A stretch of 64,000 nucleotides of DNA from Litchfieldia stipae (GTDB lineage Bacteria > Bacillota > Bacilli > Bacillales > Bacillaceae_L): contig NZ_JACYHA010000016.1 in assembly GCF_014837155.1 (NCBI RefSeq), positions 1 to 64,000 of the forward strand, in the 5' to 3' direction. A program made the translations under genes and the position numbers. The notes below the pieces were generated by a model. That model was not told the DNA's origin, ran no database searches, and saw only the letters and a list, made by a program, of their open reading frames with translations. Positions 36,526 to 44,132 of the stretch are shown here, piece after piece (the first letter of the stretch is position 1; each line of letters begins with the position of its first letter).

Positions 36526-37470
36526 TTGGCTAAATGGACGAAGAAGAGAAAGTGGCTTACTTTTACTTTAAGTGCGCTAGGTGTCATGTTCATTGGAATC
36601 GCAATCTATGCTTATTCAATATATAGTTCAGTCGAAAAAACATTAAATGTGATCCATGAACCTATTGAAAGAGTCGTTTCTGAGAAGCGTATAGAGGAAG
36701 TAAAGTTTGAGGAGCAGGACCCTATTTCAGTATTAATTCTAGGTGTTGATGAAAGAGCAAATGATCGTGGTCGATCAGATACAATTATTGTCATGACCAT
36801 CAATCCCACTACAAAATCGATGCGCATGGTAAGCATTCCACGTGATACTCGTACGGAAATTATCGGACGTGGTTTTAATGATAAGATTAATCATGCCTAT
36901 GCATTTGGTGGCGTTGAAATGGCTATGAATACAGTTGAGAACTTCCTAGATATTCCGATTGATTACTTTGTGAAAGTGAATATGGAAGGCTTCCAGGACA
37001 TCGTTGATGCTGTTGGAGGAGTTACAGTAAATAGCACGTTTGCCTTTGATTACGAAGGCTATTCATTTGGTGAAGGTGAACTAACAATGGATGGAAAGAT
37101 GGCACTTGCTTATTCTCGAATGAGATATGATGATCCTCGTGGAGATTTCGGACGCCAAGACCGTCAAAAGCAAATCATTCAAGGAGTGATTGATAAAGGT
37201 GCAACCATCTCTTCAATCACGAAAATTGATGATATACTAGGTGTCATTGGTTCAAATGTTAAAACCAACCTCACTTTAACTGAAATGGTTGATATTCAAA
37301 AAAATTATAAAGATGCCCGCCATAGCTTGGAAAAACTGACTCTTACTGGTAGCGGCACTAAAATCAATGGTATCTATTACTTACAAGTTTCAGAAGAAGA
37401 TCGCTCAGCATTATCATTACAATTAAAAGAGCACCTTAATATGAACGAATCAACTGTATCGACAAATTAA
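36526..37470 (+). CDS. LytR-CpsA-Psr (LCP) family wall polymer ligase
   Basis: A 314-residue type II membrane protein: short basic N-terminus, one helix (about 10-30), then the extracellular LCP domain. LCP proteins move undecaprenyl-linked teichoic acids or capsule glycans onto peptidoglycan. Conserved arginine and aspartate blocks are visible: LGVDERANDRGRSDTIIVMT, VSIPRDTRTEI, NHAYAFGG and YSRMRYDDPRGDFGRQDRQ. The TTG start has AAAGGAAGAG upstream. It has its own promoter and terminator, divergent from the PBP3-like gene. Its likely substrate here is the polymer made by the tag genes. A second LCP gene is at 52932. Confidence 0.93.
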   Translation: MAKWTKKRKWLTFTLSALGVMFIGIAIYAYSIYSSVEKTLNVIHEPIERVVSEKRIEEVKFEEQDPISVLILGVDERANDRGRSDTIIVMTINPTTKSMRMVSIPRDTRTEIIGRGFNDKINHAYAFGGVEMAMNTVENFLDIPIDYFVKVNMEGFQDIVDAVGGVTVNSTFAFDYEGYSFGEGELTMDGKMALAYSRMRYDDPRGDFGRQDRQKQIIQGVIDKGATISSITKIDDILGVIGSNVKTNLTLTEMVDIQKNYKDARHSLEKLTLTGSGTKINGIYYLQVSEEDRSALSLQLKEHLNMNESTVSTN

Positions 37471-37479
37471 TTTAACTTA

Positions 37480-37530
37480 AAAAAGCTGCTTTACCTATGT
37501 ATGATTGCATAAGTAAAGCAGCTTTTTATT
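37480..37530 (+). terminator. terminator of the LCP gene
   Basis: AAAAAGCTGCTTTAC pairs with GTAAAGCAGCTTTTT around an 18-base loop, a strong stem with a built-in T run. Confidence 0.9.
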
Positions 37531-37539
37531 ATGTTATCT

Positions 37540-37590
37540 TGAATACACATAAGACTCCCATAGGATGGGGTAACCGTGTATTCAGACTAC
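37540..37590. repeat. dyad repeat family A, copy 4 (51-bp minimal form)
   Basis: TGAATACAC at the left and GTGTATTCA at the right enclose only about 30 bp containing AGACTCCCATAGGATG. The whole centre of the full element is missing. It lies between the convergent LCP and HD-GYP genes. Confidence 0.75.
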
Positions 37591-37609
37591 GACATTATAA
37601 TTTATCCAC

Positions 37610-39268
37610 CTACATAATATCTTTCTGAGAACCATCCTTCATCTCTTTACTTTTCCACTTCATAAAAGCCTCAACCACTACTGGGTCAAATTGCTTTCCT
37701 GACTCACTTTTGATTATTGTACTCGCCTGTTGCTCACTCATCCCTTTTCGATAAGGACGATCGGAGGTCATCGCATCAAATGTATCAGCAACACAGGTAA
37801 TTCTCGCCAACAAATGAATCTCTTCACCAGAAATGCCGTCTGGGTATCCTCCTCCATCCCAGCGCTCATGATGTGAACGGACGATGGGACGAATATGATT
37901 CAAGCTTTTAATATTTGTGATAATCTCATCACCATACACAGGATGCTGCTTAATTTCATGAAATTCCTCTGGGGTAAGTCGGCCCGTTTTATGAAGTACC
38001 CGATCTGGGACTCCGATTTTCCCAATATCATGCAATGCAGCACCAAGCTGTAAGTCCCTTTTCTCCTTATCGGTTAATTGCAGCTCGTCTGCAATTGCAA
38101 GGGCATATTCAGTAACACGCTTGGAATGTCCCGCCGTATACGAATCTCTTTTTTCAAGCGTTATACTAATCGCTTCAATCGTTTGAATAAACAAGCGATA
38201 TCTTTCATTTAATACACTCTGCAAAGCATCAATAATGGCCGATGTACCTTGATCGCGAGTAGTTGGGAGTGGCGCATCTAAATCCCCATTTGTAATTCTT
38301 TCAGCTTGCTCAATAAGGAGCGCAGTCGGTCTTGACAGCTTTCGATATATACTTACCCCAACAACGATAACAACGATTTCTAATAAAATAGAAATCATCA
38401 ATAGCGTATTTCTAAGCTTCAATTTAGCTTCATAAATCATCGATTCATCATAAGAGATCCCAATTAACATTTGATTATAGAGAGGCATTAATGTAAAAAC
38501 CTGATTTTCGCCATCTGAAACCTGTAACAGCCTGATATCTTGTGAATCAGTGTTCACCGAAATGACATTATTCTTAACCAGTTCACGGAGCTTTTCTTTC
38601 GTTTCAGCCGTAAAAGGTAAATGTTCTTCATCAGAAAATAGATTTCCTTCTCGATCAAATAGAAAAATCTTTCCTGTCTTTCCTAACTTTTCATTTATGA
38701 CAGTCGGATTAAAGAAATGAGTACTGATTTTTAGTGTACCTTCTATATAACTGTATTTCCCAATTGCATTTTTGATTGGTGTATAAATCGATATGTAAGG
38801 CTCTTTACTATTCAAGCTATATTCGAAGGGTGAAAGAAATGTGCCATTATGGTAGGTTGTATCTTCTATTTGAATGAACGGCTTCTTTTCAGTAATCGTA
38901 AGCGGTCGATTGATAATAGAGCGTTTATGATTTAAATTATGATCGAGCATGCTAATTTGATCGAACATCTGATGGTCTTCAAATCCCTTTTTAATAAACG
39001 CGGATATCAACTCTGGGTTTGTCGTTACTGTATTAGGACGTTCAGCTAAATCAGTCAACTCTGAAATGGGCTTATTTAAATCCTCTAATGTATTTTGCTT
39101 TATTAATTCTAAATTGGTTTTCAGTGATGTATTTGCAGTTTCTTCAATCGAAGGAAAGATATATAAATATAACAAAAACCAAAATACGATAATGATTGAA
39201 GTCGTAGCAATAATAAGCACCGCACTATTTTTTAAAAAGGAAATGTTTCTTCGATAAAAATCGACCAT
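37610..39268 (-). CDS. membrane sensor HD-GYP phosphodiesterase (c-di-GMP)
   Basis: A 552-residue protein likely to degrade cyclic di-GMP. A membrane helix (about 15-37) is followed by an extracellular double-Cache-like sensor (about 40-275), a second helix (about 285-307), a HAMP segment (LSRPTALLIEQAERITNGDLDAPLP) and an HD-GYP domain. The catalytic blocks are intact: HDIGKIGVPDRVL, HHERWDGGGYPDG and CVADTFDAMTSDRPYR. The frame begins eight codons earlier, but only the ATG used here has AGGAG upstream. It is convergent with the LCP gene and divergent from the DUF5317-like gene. The ligand is unknown. Confidence 0.9.
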   Translation of the reverse strand: MVDFYRRNISFLKNSAVLIIATTSIIIVFWFLLYLYIFPSIEETANTSLKTNLELIKQNTLEDLNKPISELTDLAERPNTVTTNPELISAFIKKGFEDHQMFDQISMLDHNLNHKRSIINRPLTITEKKPFIQIEDTTYHNGTFLSPFEYSLNSKEPYISIYTPIKNAIGKYSYIEGTLKISTHFFNPTVINEKLGKTGKIFLFDREGNLFSDEEHLPFTAETKEKLRELVKNNVISVNTDSQDIRLLQVSDGENQVFTLMPLYNQMLIGISYDESMIYEAKLKLRNTLLMISILLEIVVIVVGVSIYRKLSRPTALLIEQAERITNGDLDAPLPTTRDQGTSAIIDALQSVLNERYRLFIQTIEAISITLEKRDSYTAGHSKRVTEYALAIADELQLTDKEKRDLQLGAALHDIGKIGVPDRVLHKTGRLTPEEFHEIKQHPVYGDEIITNIKSLNHIRPIVRSHHERWDGGGYPDGISGEEIHLLARITCVADTFDAMTSDRPYRKGMSEQQASTIIKSESGKQFDPVVVEAFMKWKSKEMKDGSQKDIM

Positions 39269-39630
39269 ATACGACAAACTCCTACAATTCATTTTACTTC
39301 ATTATACATAATTTCATAGGGAGTAACTACTACTCATTTATTCTCTTTTTCACTAGGCATTTGCTGCAAAAATTGATGAATTAACTATTCCCACTATTGT
39401 TACGTTTTATTTGCTGTAAAACAAGATATTCGTGGTAAAATGTACCTATTATCAACTCGTAACAATTGGGTAATTTGGGGTGCTTTTCCGAAATTTAGCA
39501 AATTTTGTTGCAAATCAATATATTAATAGATATGATAACTACAGAAATAGATACACCGCAATTTCTTCAAAAATTACATCTTCTAAAAATAATTCTAGTA
39601 AAGTAAATAATCTAGTAGGTGACGTATTTT
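39269..39630. other. divergent intergenic region between two c-di-GMP related units
   Basis: About 360 bp, AT-rich. It must contain promoters for the HD-GYP gene (minus) and the DUF5317-like gene (plus). Short frames exist but none has a credible ribosome site. No family A repeat or terminator was seen. Confidence 0.5.
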
Positions 39631-40218
39631 ATGGTTTTCGATGGAATTATCTTATCATTTATAGTAGCGCTTTGTCGCAAAGGGAATTTGCAAGCCTTTT
39701 CTACACTCAGATTGAAGTGGGGATGGATCTTTCCTATTTTTTTACTCATTCAATTATCGGTCTACTTTCTACAAAACAGCATTGAACTGATTGGTCAAAC
39801 TAGTAATTATATATATATGGCAATTTATATAGTAGGAATGGGATTTCTATACGTTAACCGAGCTCATCCTGGGTTTATGATTATTCTCATTGGAGTCTTT
39901 TTAAACTTTATTGTTATGTTCGTTAATGGTGGAAGAATGCCTGTTTCAGCAGAGGCAGCAGCTGTTCTAGATCCTATGTATCTAGATATCTTAAAAGATC
40001 AGCTTTATGCAAAGCACACATTGTTAACAGAATCGACTAAACTAGGTTTCTTGGGAGACATTATCCCTCTTTCATCACCTTATCCAAAAACGCAGGTGAT
40101 TAGTATTGGAGATGTAGTGATGAATATCGGCGGCTTCAAATTCATTCAATATATAATGGTGCATAAAAAAGAAGCACAAGCAACAACATCAGTTTCGAAA
40201 TTAAAGGAGGTGAATTAA
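39631..40218 (+). CDS. DUF5317-like integral membrane protein
   Basis: A 195-residue protein with about five membrane helices. The start MVFDGIILSFIVALCRKGNLQAF and the internal NRAHPGFMIILIGVFLNFIVMFVNGGRMPVS fit my memory of the DUF5317 family, whose function is unknown. A GTG lies four codons earlier; the ATG chosen has TAGGTGA at better spacing. Its stop codon lies inside the ribosome site of a 34-residue peptide gene, and a GGDEF/HD-GYP gene follows. The arrangement suggests that this membrane protein works with c-di-GMP signalling, though that is inference from location. Confidence 0.75.
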   Translation: MVFDGIILSFIVALCRKGNLQAFSTLRLKWGWIFPIFLLIQLSVYFLQNSIELIGQTSNYIYMAIYIVGMGFLYVNRAHPGFMIILIGVFLNFIVMFVNGGRMPVSAEAAAVLDPMYLDILKDQLYAKHTLLTESTKLGFLGDIIPLSSPYPKTQVISIGDVVMNIGGFKFIQYIMVHKKEAQATTSVSKLKEVN

Positions 40219-40220
40219 TC

Positions 40221-40325
40221 ATGAAAAAATTTGCGGGGTCAAAATTATCACGTGTTCTATTTAACGCAATTATTTTCGGATCACTAATTCTTTCTTTCAC
40301 ATCAGGGTGGAAAGTTGGTTTGTAA
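40221..40325 (+). CDS. 34-residue small membrane peptide
   Basis: A short gene with a perfect AAAGGAGGTGA ribosome site, overlapping the stop of the DUF5317-like gene. The product is basic at the N-terminus (MKKFAGSKLSR) and then hydrophobic (VLFNAIIFGSLILSF), ending in GWKVGL, so it is probably a single-span membrane peptide. A strong terminator follows within 11 bp, making this the last gene of its transcript. I do not recognise it. It could be a partner of the DUF5317-like protein or an exported signal. Confidence 0.7.
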   Translation: MKKFAGSKLSRVLFNAIIFGSLILSFTSGWKVGL

Positions 40326-40335
40326 GATGTATAAT

Positions 40336-40383
40336 AAGGTGGGAGAAAAAGTTGATTATAACTTTCTCCCACCAATTTTTTTA
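40336..40383 (+). terminator. terminator after the small membrane peptide gene
   Basis: GGTGGGAGAAA pairs with TTTCTCCCACC around a 13-14 base loop and is followed by AATTTTTTT. Confidence 0.9.
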
Positions 40384-40400
40384 TATGTGAGTTGATTAAT

Positions 40401-42239
40401 ATGAAACTGCAAAATAACTCAGTTAAACTATATTTATTAATAACTTTTCTGATTGCTATCTCAACCTTAGGGTACTTTGTTATGTTCTCAGAGATCACAA
40501 TTTCAGATTGGGTTATTATCTTTTCACTAATTGGCGCTATATCTTTACTAAACTATCATATTATATACATTCCACCTAAAGATAATATTATATCTATGGA
40601 CTCAGCTATTTACTTAGCGAGTTTATATCTATATGGAATTGAATTGACTTTGTATGCTCTATTTATCATTAGCGTTATTTTTATAATCTACCAACGAAAA
40701 CTTTCATGGTGGACTCATATTTTCAATTTTTCAATATACGCTATTATGATTTCTATCTCATATCTACTTTTTATAAGTTTTGGTGGGATAATTGGAACCA
40801 TTAATACAGAAAATCTGCTACCTTATATAATCTCGTTAGCATCCTATTTTTCTGTAAATATGCTATTCGTCACATTATTCTTTAAGTTACATGACTCAAA
40901 GAGTTTTAATAGCGTTTTTAAAAGGATAAGTATAGACAAAACATTCCTTGCCAGTTACTTCACTACAATGCTTTTATCAATTATCCTAGGAATTCTTTTA
41001 AATAATGAAGGCTTTTTCGGTCTTTTCCTTTTCGTCTGTATTGCTATGCTCTTGTCCTTTGCATTTGATCAGCATTTTAAGCTGTATCAAAAGACATTGG
41101 AGAAGGCGAATAAGGATTATCTGACTGGACTGAATAATCACGGTTATTTCAAAGAATTATTAGAGAAGGAAATTCTAAATGCTCGCGAGAACCAAACGAC
41201 AGTGAATGTAGCTCTCATCGATATTGATGATTTCAAGAAATATAATGATCTTTATGGACATATACAAGGTGATGCATTGCTAACCTTCTTTGGAAAAATC
41301 CTTGAGGAAGAAGCAAATGCACACAACTACACGGTTGCAAGGTATGGTGGAGAGGAATTTTCCGTTATTCTACCAAACACAACAAGCTTAGAAGCCTACC
41401 GTTGCATTAATAATTTAAGAAAGAAAGTGAACGATACCTATTTTGCTGGTGTGGAGGCCCTTCCTTATGGGTGCCTGTCCTTCTCAGCAGGAATCGTAGA
41501 ATATTGTAACGGTGTATATGACTCTACTGAGCTATTAAAAAAAGCGGACCAAGCGATGTACTATTCAAAGGCACAAGGTAAAAACTTTGTTCATATTTTT
41601 AGTGAGGAAGTAGAGAATAATCACCAGGTGTTAACCGCGATGGATCATAATTTGGAGGAAGCCGAGCAACAGCTGAAAATCTTCCTTTCAAAGGACGTCT
41701 ATACGTATCGTCATAGTAAGCGTGTGTTTCAATATGCGTTGGATTTCAGTAATCAGCTAGAGTTATCTGATTCTGAAAAGAAGAATTTAATTCTTGGTGC
41801 TTTAATTCATGATATCGGGAAGCTTGAGATCCCACGAGATATTCTGAATAAGAAGGGCAAGCTTGAACAGCATGAATGGGAAATGGTCAAAAAGCATGTG
41901 ACGTTCGGAAAAGAAATCATTTCGACGAATAAGAAATTCGATTCACTGCTTCCCCTTGTTGAGCTTCATCATGAACGATATGATGGGAAAGGCTATCCAC
42001 ATGGACTAAAGGGCCACAATATTCCAAAGCTAGCTAGAATCCTTTGTATCATTGATTCATTTGATGCAATGACAACTGAACGACCATATCAGAAGACGAA
42101 ATCATTTTGTGAGGCAATATCAGAATTACGTCGTTGTTCTGGTGAGCAATTTGATCCTGAATTTGTTGAACCCTTCATTCATATGATTGAAAATAACTAT
42201 TCAGAGAAATTGAGTAAGAGTGAAGCTATCAATAGTTAA
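40401..42239 (+). CDS. membrane GGDEF and HD-GYP dual-domain protein (c-di-GMP turnover)
   Basis: A 612-residue protein with about seven N-terminal membrane helices (residues 8-225), a GGDEF domain (about 240-400) and an HD-GYP domain (about 425-595). The cyclase motif is GGEEF in ARYGGEEFSVIL, with LIDIDDFKKYND carrying the metal Asp, so diguanylate cyclase activity is plausible. The HD-GYP part has HDIGKLEIPRDIL and HHERYDGKGYPHG, so the protein could both make and break c-di-GMP. The frame extends to a TTG three codons upstream; neither start has a strong ribosome site. It sits 60 bp after the peptide terminator, with no obvious promoter found. Confidence 0.9.
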   Translation: MKLQNNSVKLYLLITFLIAISTLGYFVMFSEITISDWVIIFSLIGAISLLNYHIIYIPPKDNIISMDSAIYLASLYLYGIELTLYALFIISVIFIIYQRKLSWWTHIFNFSIYAIMISISYLLFISFGGIIGTINTENLLPYIISLASYFSVNMLFVTLFFKLHDSKSFNSVFKRISIDKTFLASYFTTMLLSIILGILLNNEGFFGLFLFVCIAMLLSFAFDQHFKLYQKTLEKANKDYLTGLNNHGYFKELLEKEILNARENQTTVNVALIDIDDFKKYNDLYGHIQGDALLTFFGKILEEEANAHNYTVARYGGEEFSVILPNTTSLEAYRCINNLRKKVNDTYFAGVEALPYGCLSFSAGIVEYCNGVYDSTELLKKADQAMYYSKAQGKNFVHIFSEEVENNHQVLTAMDHNLEEAEQQLKIFLSKDVYTYRHSKRVFQYALDFSNQLELSDSEKKNLILGALIHDIGKLEIPRDILNKKGKLEQHEWEMVKKHVTFGKEIISTNKKFDSLLPLVELHHERYDGKGYPHGLKGHNIPKLARILCIIDSFDAMTTERPYQKTKSFCEAISELRRCSGEQFDPEFVEPFIHMIENNYSEKLSKSEAINS

Positions 42240-42301
42240 GACTATATTCATCATGTTTGTTGTTACAGACAGATTAAAAATTAACAATAATATTACAAGC
42301 A

Positions 42302-42378
42302 TTCTGAATACACGTAGACTCCCGTGGGATGCGTGGACAAAGTGAGCCCCGACAGGACACGAAGTGTATTCAGGCTGC
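42302..42378. repeat. dyad repeat family A, copy 5 (77-bp form)
   Basis: Starts TCTGAATACACGTAGACTCCC and ends GAAGTGTATTCAGGCTGC in reduced form, with AGTGAGCCCC inside. The part with GACGAGGAGGCTCACC is absent, so it is an internal deletion of the 120-bp form. Confidence 0.85.
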
Positions 42379-42382
42379 GATT

Positions 42383-42413
42383 TAAAAAAGGCGATTGTCT
42401 CGCCTTTTTTTTG
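42383..42413 (+). terminator. terminator after the GGDEF/HD-GYP gene
   Basis: AAAAAAGGCG pairs with CGCCTTTTTT around ATTGTCT and ends in a run of T's. Family A copy 5 lies between the gene and this terminator. Confidence 0.85.
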
Positions 42414-42461
42414 TTTAAAGCCCTCCCCTACTGTCCACACTGTTAGTGGAGGTGAAAGAGA

Positions 42462-43007
42462 ATGAAGAAGCTATTAGTTGGGATGATTCTAATTCAAGTG
42501 ATAGTGTTTATTGCTCTTATTTTATACGATTCTAAGCCTACATCTGTTGCTAATTCTCCGTATCGAACGATTGATTATAGCATTCGAAAGGATAGCCCTA
42601 GTCAGGCTGTGATGAATCAATCAACGTTACTAGAATCAGGGATGGAGAATGCCACTACATTAGATGACCTGACAAAGATTAAGCAAAAGTACATGTCTCT
42701 TTTTGGAAAGCTAGAACAGACGACTTCAACAAAACTAACAAACTTAATGGTGAAGGCATTTGATGAGTATCAGGAACAAGGTACGAAAAGCCAATCATTA
42801 CTTAGTATGAGCCGTTATTATCAGGAGTTTAAGGAAATGGAGCAAGAAGCTGATCAGGAATTTAAGCAGCTTTATGAGCAATTGCAGGCTGAATTAGTAG
42901 AGCATGATTACTCAGCAAATGAAGCTGATGAATTCAAAAAGATTTATGAACAGAAAAAGAAAGAACAATTAGCTGCATTCAAAGAACACTTGAAGCAGCA
43001 GGAATAA
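42462..43007 (+). CDS. small anchored coiled-coil protein of unknown function
   Basis: A 181-residue protein with one N-terminal hydrophobic helix (residues 4-22), then a charged Gln/Glu/Lys-rich region predicted to be mostly coiled coil (about 60-181). I do not recognise the family. It is likely membrane-anchored with the coiled coil outside. A GGAGGTGA ribosome site precedes the ATG; part of that site can pair in a small hairpin (TCCAC with GTGGA, 42434-42450), which could limit initiation. A strong terminator lies directly behind the gene, so it is monocistronic. Confidence 0.7.
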   Translation: MKKLLVGMILIQVIVFIALILYDSKPTSVANSPYRTIDYSIRKDSPSQAVMNQSTLLESGMENATTLDDLTKIKQKYMSLFGKLEQTTSTKLTNLMVKAFDEYQEQGTKSQSLLSMSRYYQEFKEMEQEADQEFKQLYEQLQAELVEHDYSANEADEFKKIYEQKKKEQLAAFKEHLKQQE

Positions 43008-43036
43008 GGGGTGGCCTCGGGCTCACCCCTTTATTC
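43006..43036. terminator. bidirectional terminator
   Basis: AAGGGGTG pairs with CACCCCTT, with TTATT on the + side and TTATTCC on the minus side. It lies between the convergent coiled-coil and asparaginase genes. Confidence 0.8.
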
Positions 43037-43066
43037 ATAAGTTGTAACCTGTAAAGCAAACTTTAT

Positions 43067-44071
43067 TTATACTACCTTATTCAGCTTAAAATCAGCTACT
43101 AGCTCACCGATTTTTTCTCCCCTTGCATTTTTAAGTGGTGGCTTCCGGTAGTCACTTAGGGCTTGTAGTTGTTCCGCACTGAGTAAGCCTAATTCACGTA
43201 AAACATGGATAGTCGCTGGATAAACTGCACGTTCGTTTCCATCCTTTATTTTCACCGCAATTCCTAATCCTGTTTCTTTGTCACCTAGACAGTACACACC
43301 TTCAGCCCCTACTTTTCCAAAGAATCTTCCATTTCCTATTCGCATAAAGTCCGTGCAGAATCTGTTTGTTCCTGCAACCATTTCAGGTGCATTCATCATT
43401 GCATTCGTTATTCGGGTAACCATCTTCGCCCTTTTCTCTGAAAGTTTCGTTGTATCGGCCATTTTCGCATAACCAAATGCTATATTCTTCAATGGAAGAC
43501 CATGAACTGGAACCCCACACCCATCTATTCCTATTTCGATTTGTTCCTTTAGATAGTCACACATCTCACTAACAGTCTCTAGTATTCGTTGCTGAAGTGG
43601 GTGGGTAAGTAAATAATAGGAAGCTAAGTCCTCATTCATATGCTTTGCGGTTGCTAGCATACCCGTGTGTTTTCCAGAACAATTATTATAAAGTGGAGTT
43701 AGCTCTTCTCCTGCTACTATTAATTTCTGATATGTCTCCTGAGAACGTGGGATATGAGTGCCGCATTGTAGTGCTTCTTTTTCGATTCCCATTCGCTTTA
43801 GGATATCTAGCACTCTATCAGTATGAATGCTTTCACTACTATGGGAGGCACAGCATAACGCTAAATCATGATCAGAAAACTGATAGTGATCGGCCGCCCC
43901 AGTTTCTACTACTGGAATAGCTTGAATTGGTTTCATTGAAGAGCGTGCAAATACCACCGCATCAGGATCACCCAGTGCATATAAGAGCTTTCCATTTGCA
44001 TCAACAACCGCAATATGTCCTTGATGTGCACTTTCAACAATATTGCCACGGTGAACATTTACTAGATTCAT
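43067..44071 (-). CDS. L-asparaginase II family protein
   Basis: A 334-residue protein of the asparaginase II family (Pfam Asparaginase_II type), distinct from the classical AnsA/AnsB fold. Family blocks are HRGNIVESAHQGHIAVVDANGKLLYALGDP, RSSMKPIQAIPVVETGA, CASHSSE, NNCSGKHTGMLA with conserved Ser-Lys, GIDGCGVPVHGLPL and VGAEGVYCLG. It should hydrolyse asparagine to aspartate and ammonia, in the cytosol as no signal peptide is seen. The frame begins three codons earlier, but AGGAG lies nine bases before the ATG used here and abuts the earlier one. It is isolated between terminators. Confidence 0.88.
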   Translation of the reverse strand: MNLVNVHRGNIVESAHQGHIAVVDANGKLLYALGDPDAVVFARSSMKPIQAIPVVETGAADHYQFSDHDLALCCASHSSESIHTDRVLDILKRMGIEKEALQCGTHIPRSQETYQKLIVAGEELTPLYNNCSGKHTGMLATAKHMNEDLASYYLLTHPLQQRILETVSEMCDYLKEQIEIGIDGCGVPVHGLPLKNIAFGYAKMADTTKLSEKRAKMVTRITNAMMNAPEMVAGTNRFCTDFMRIGNGRFFGKVGAEGVYCLGDKETGLGIAVKIKDGNERAVYPATIHVLRELGLLSAEQLQALSDYRKPPLKNARGEKIGELVADFKLNKVV

Positions 44072-44106
44072 CGCTTTCATCTCCTATGTTTTTAGTTGAT
44101 TCTTAT

Positions 44107-44131
44107 AAAAAAAGATGGTACTAGGACCACC
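44107..44131 (-). terminator. terminator of the PAS histidine kinase gene
   Basis: GGTGGT pairs with ACCATC (one G-T wobble) around a six-base loop and is followed by seven T's on the minus strand, two bases after the stop region at 44133. Confidence 0.75.
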
Positions 44132-44132
44132 T

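Noticed and set aside
39480-39785. 101-codon plus-strand frame overlapping the start of the DUF5317-like gene
   Set aside because: Asn/Ser-rich, no ribosome site, and it overlaps a better-supported gene in another frame.
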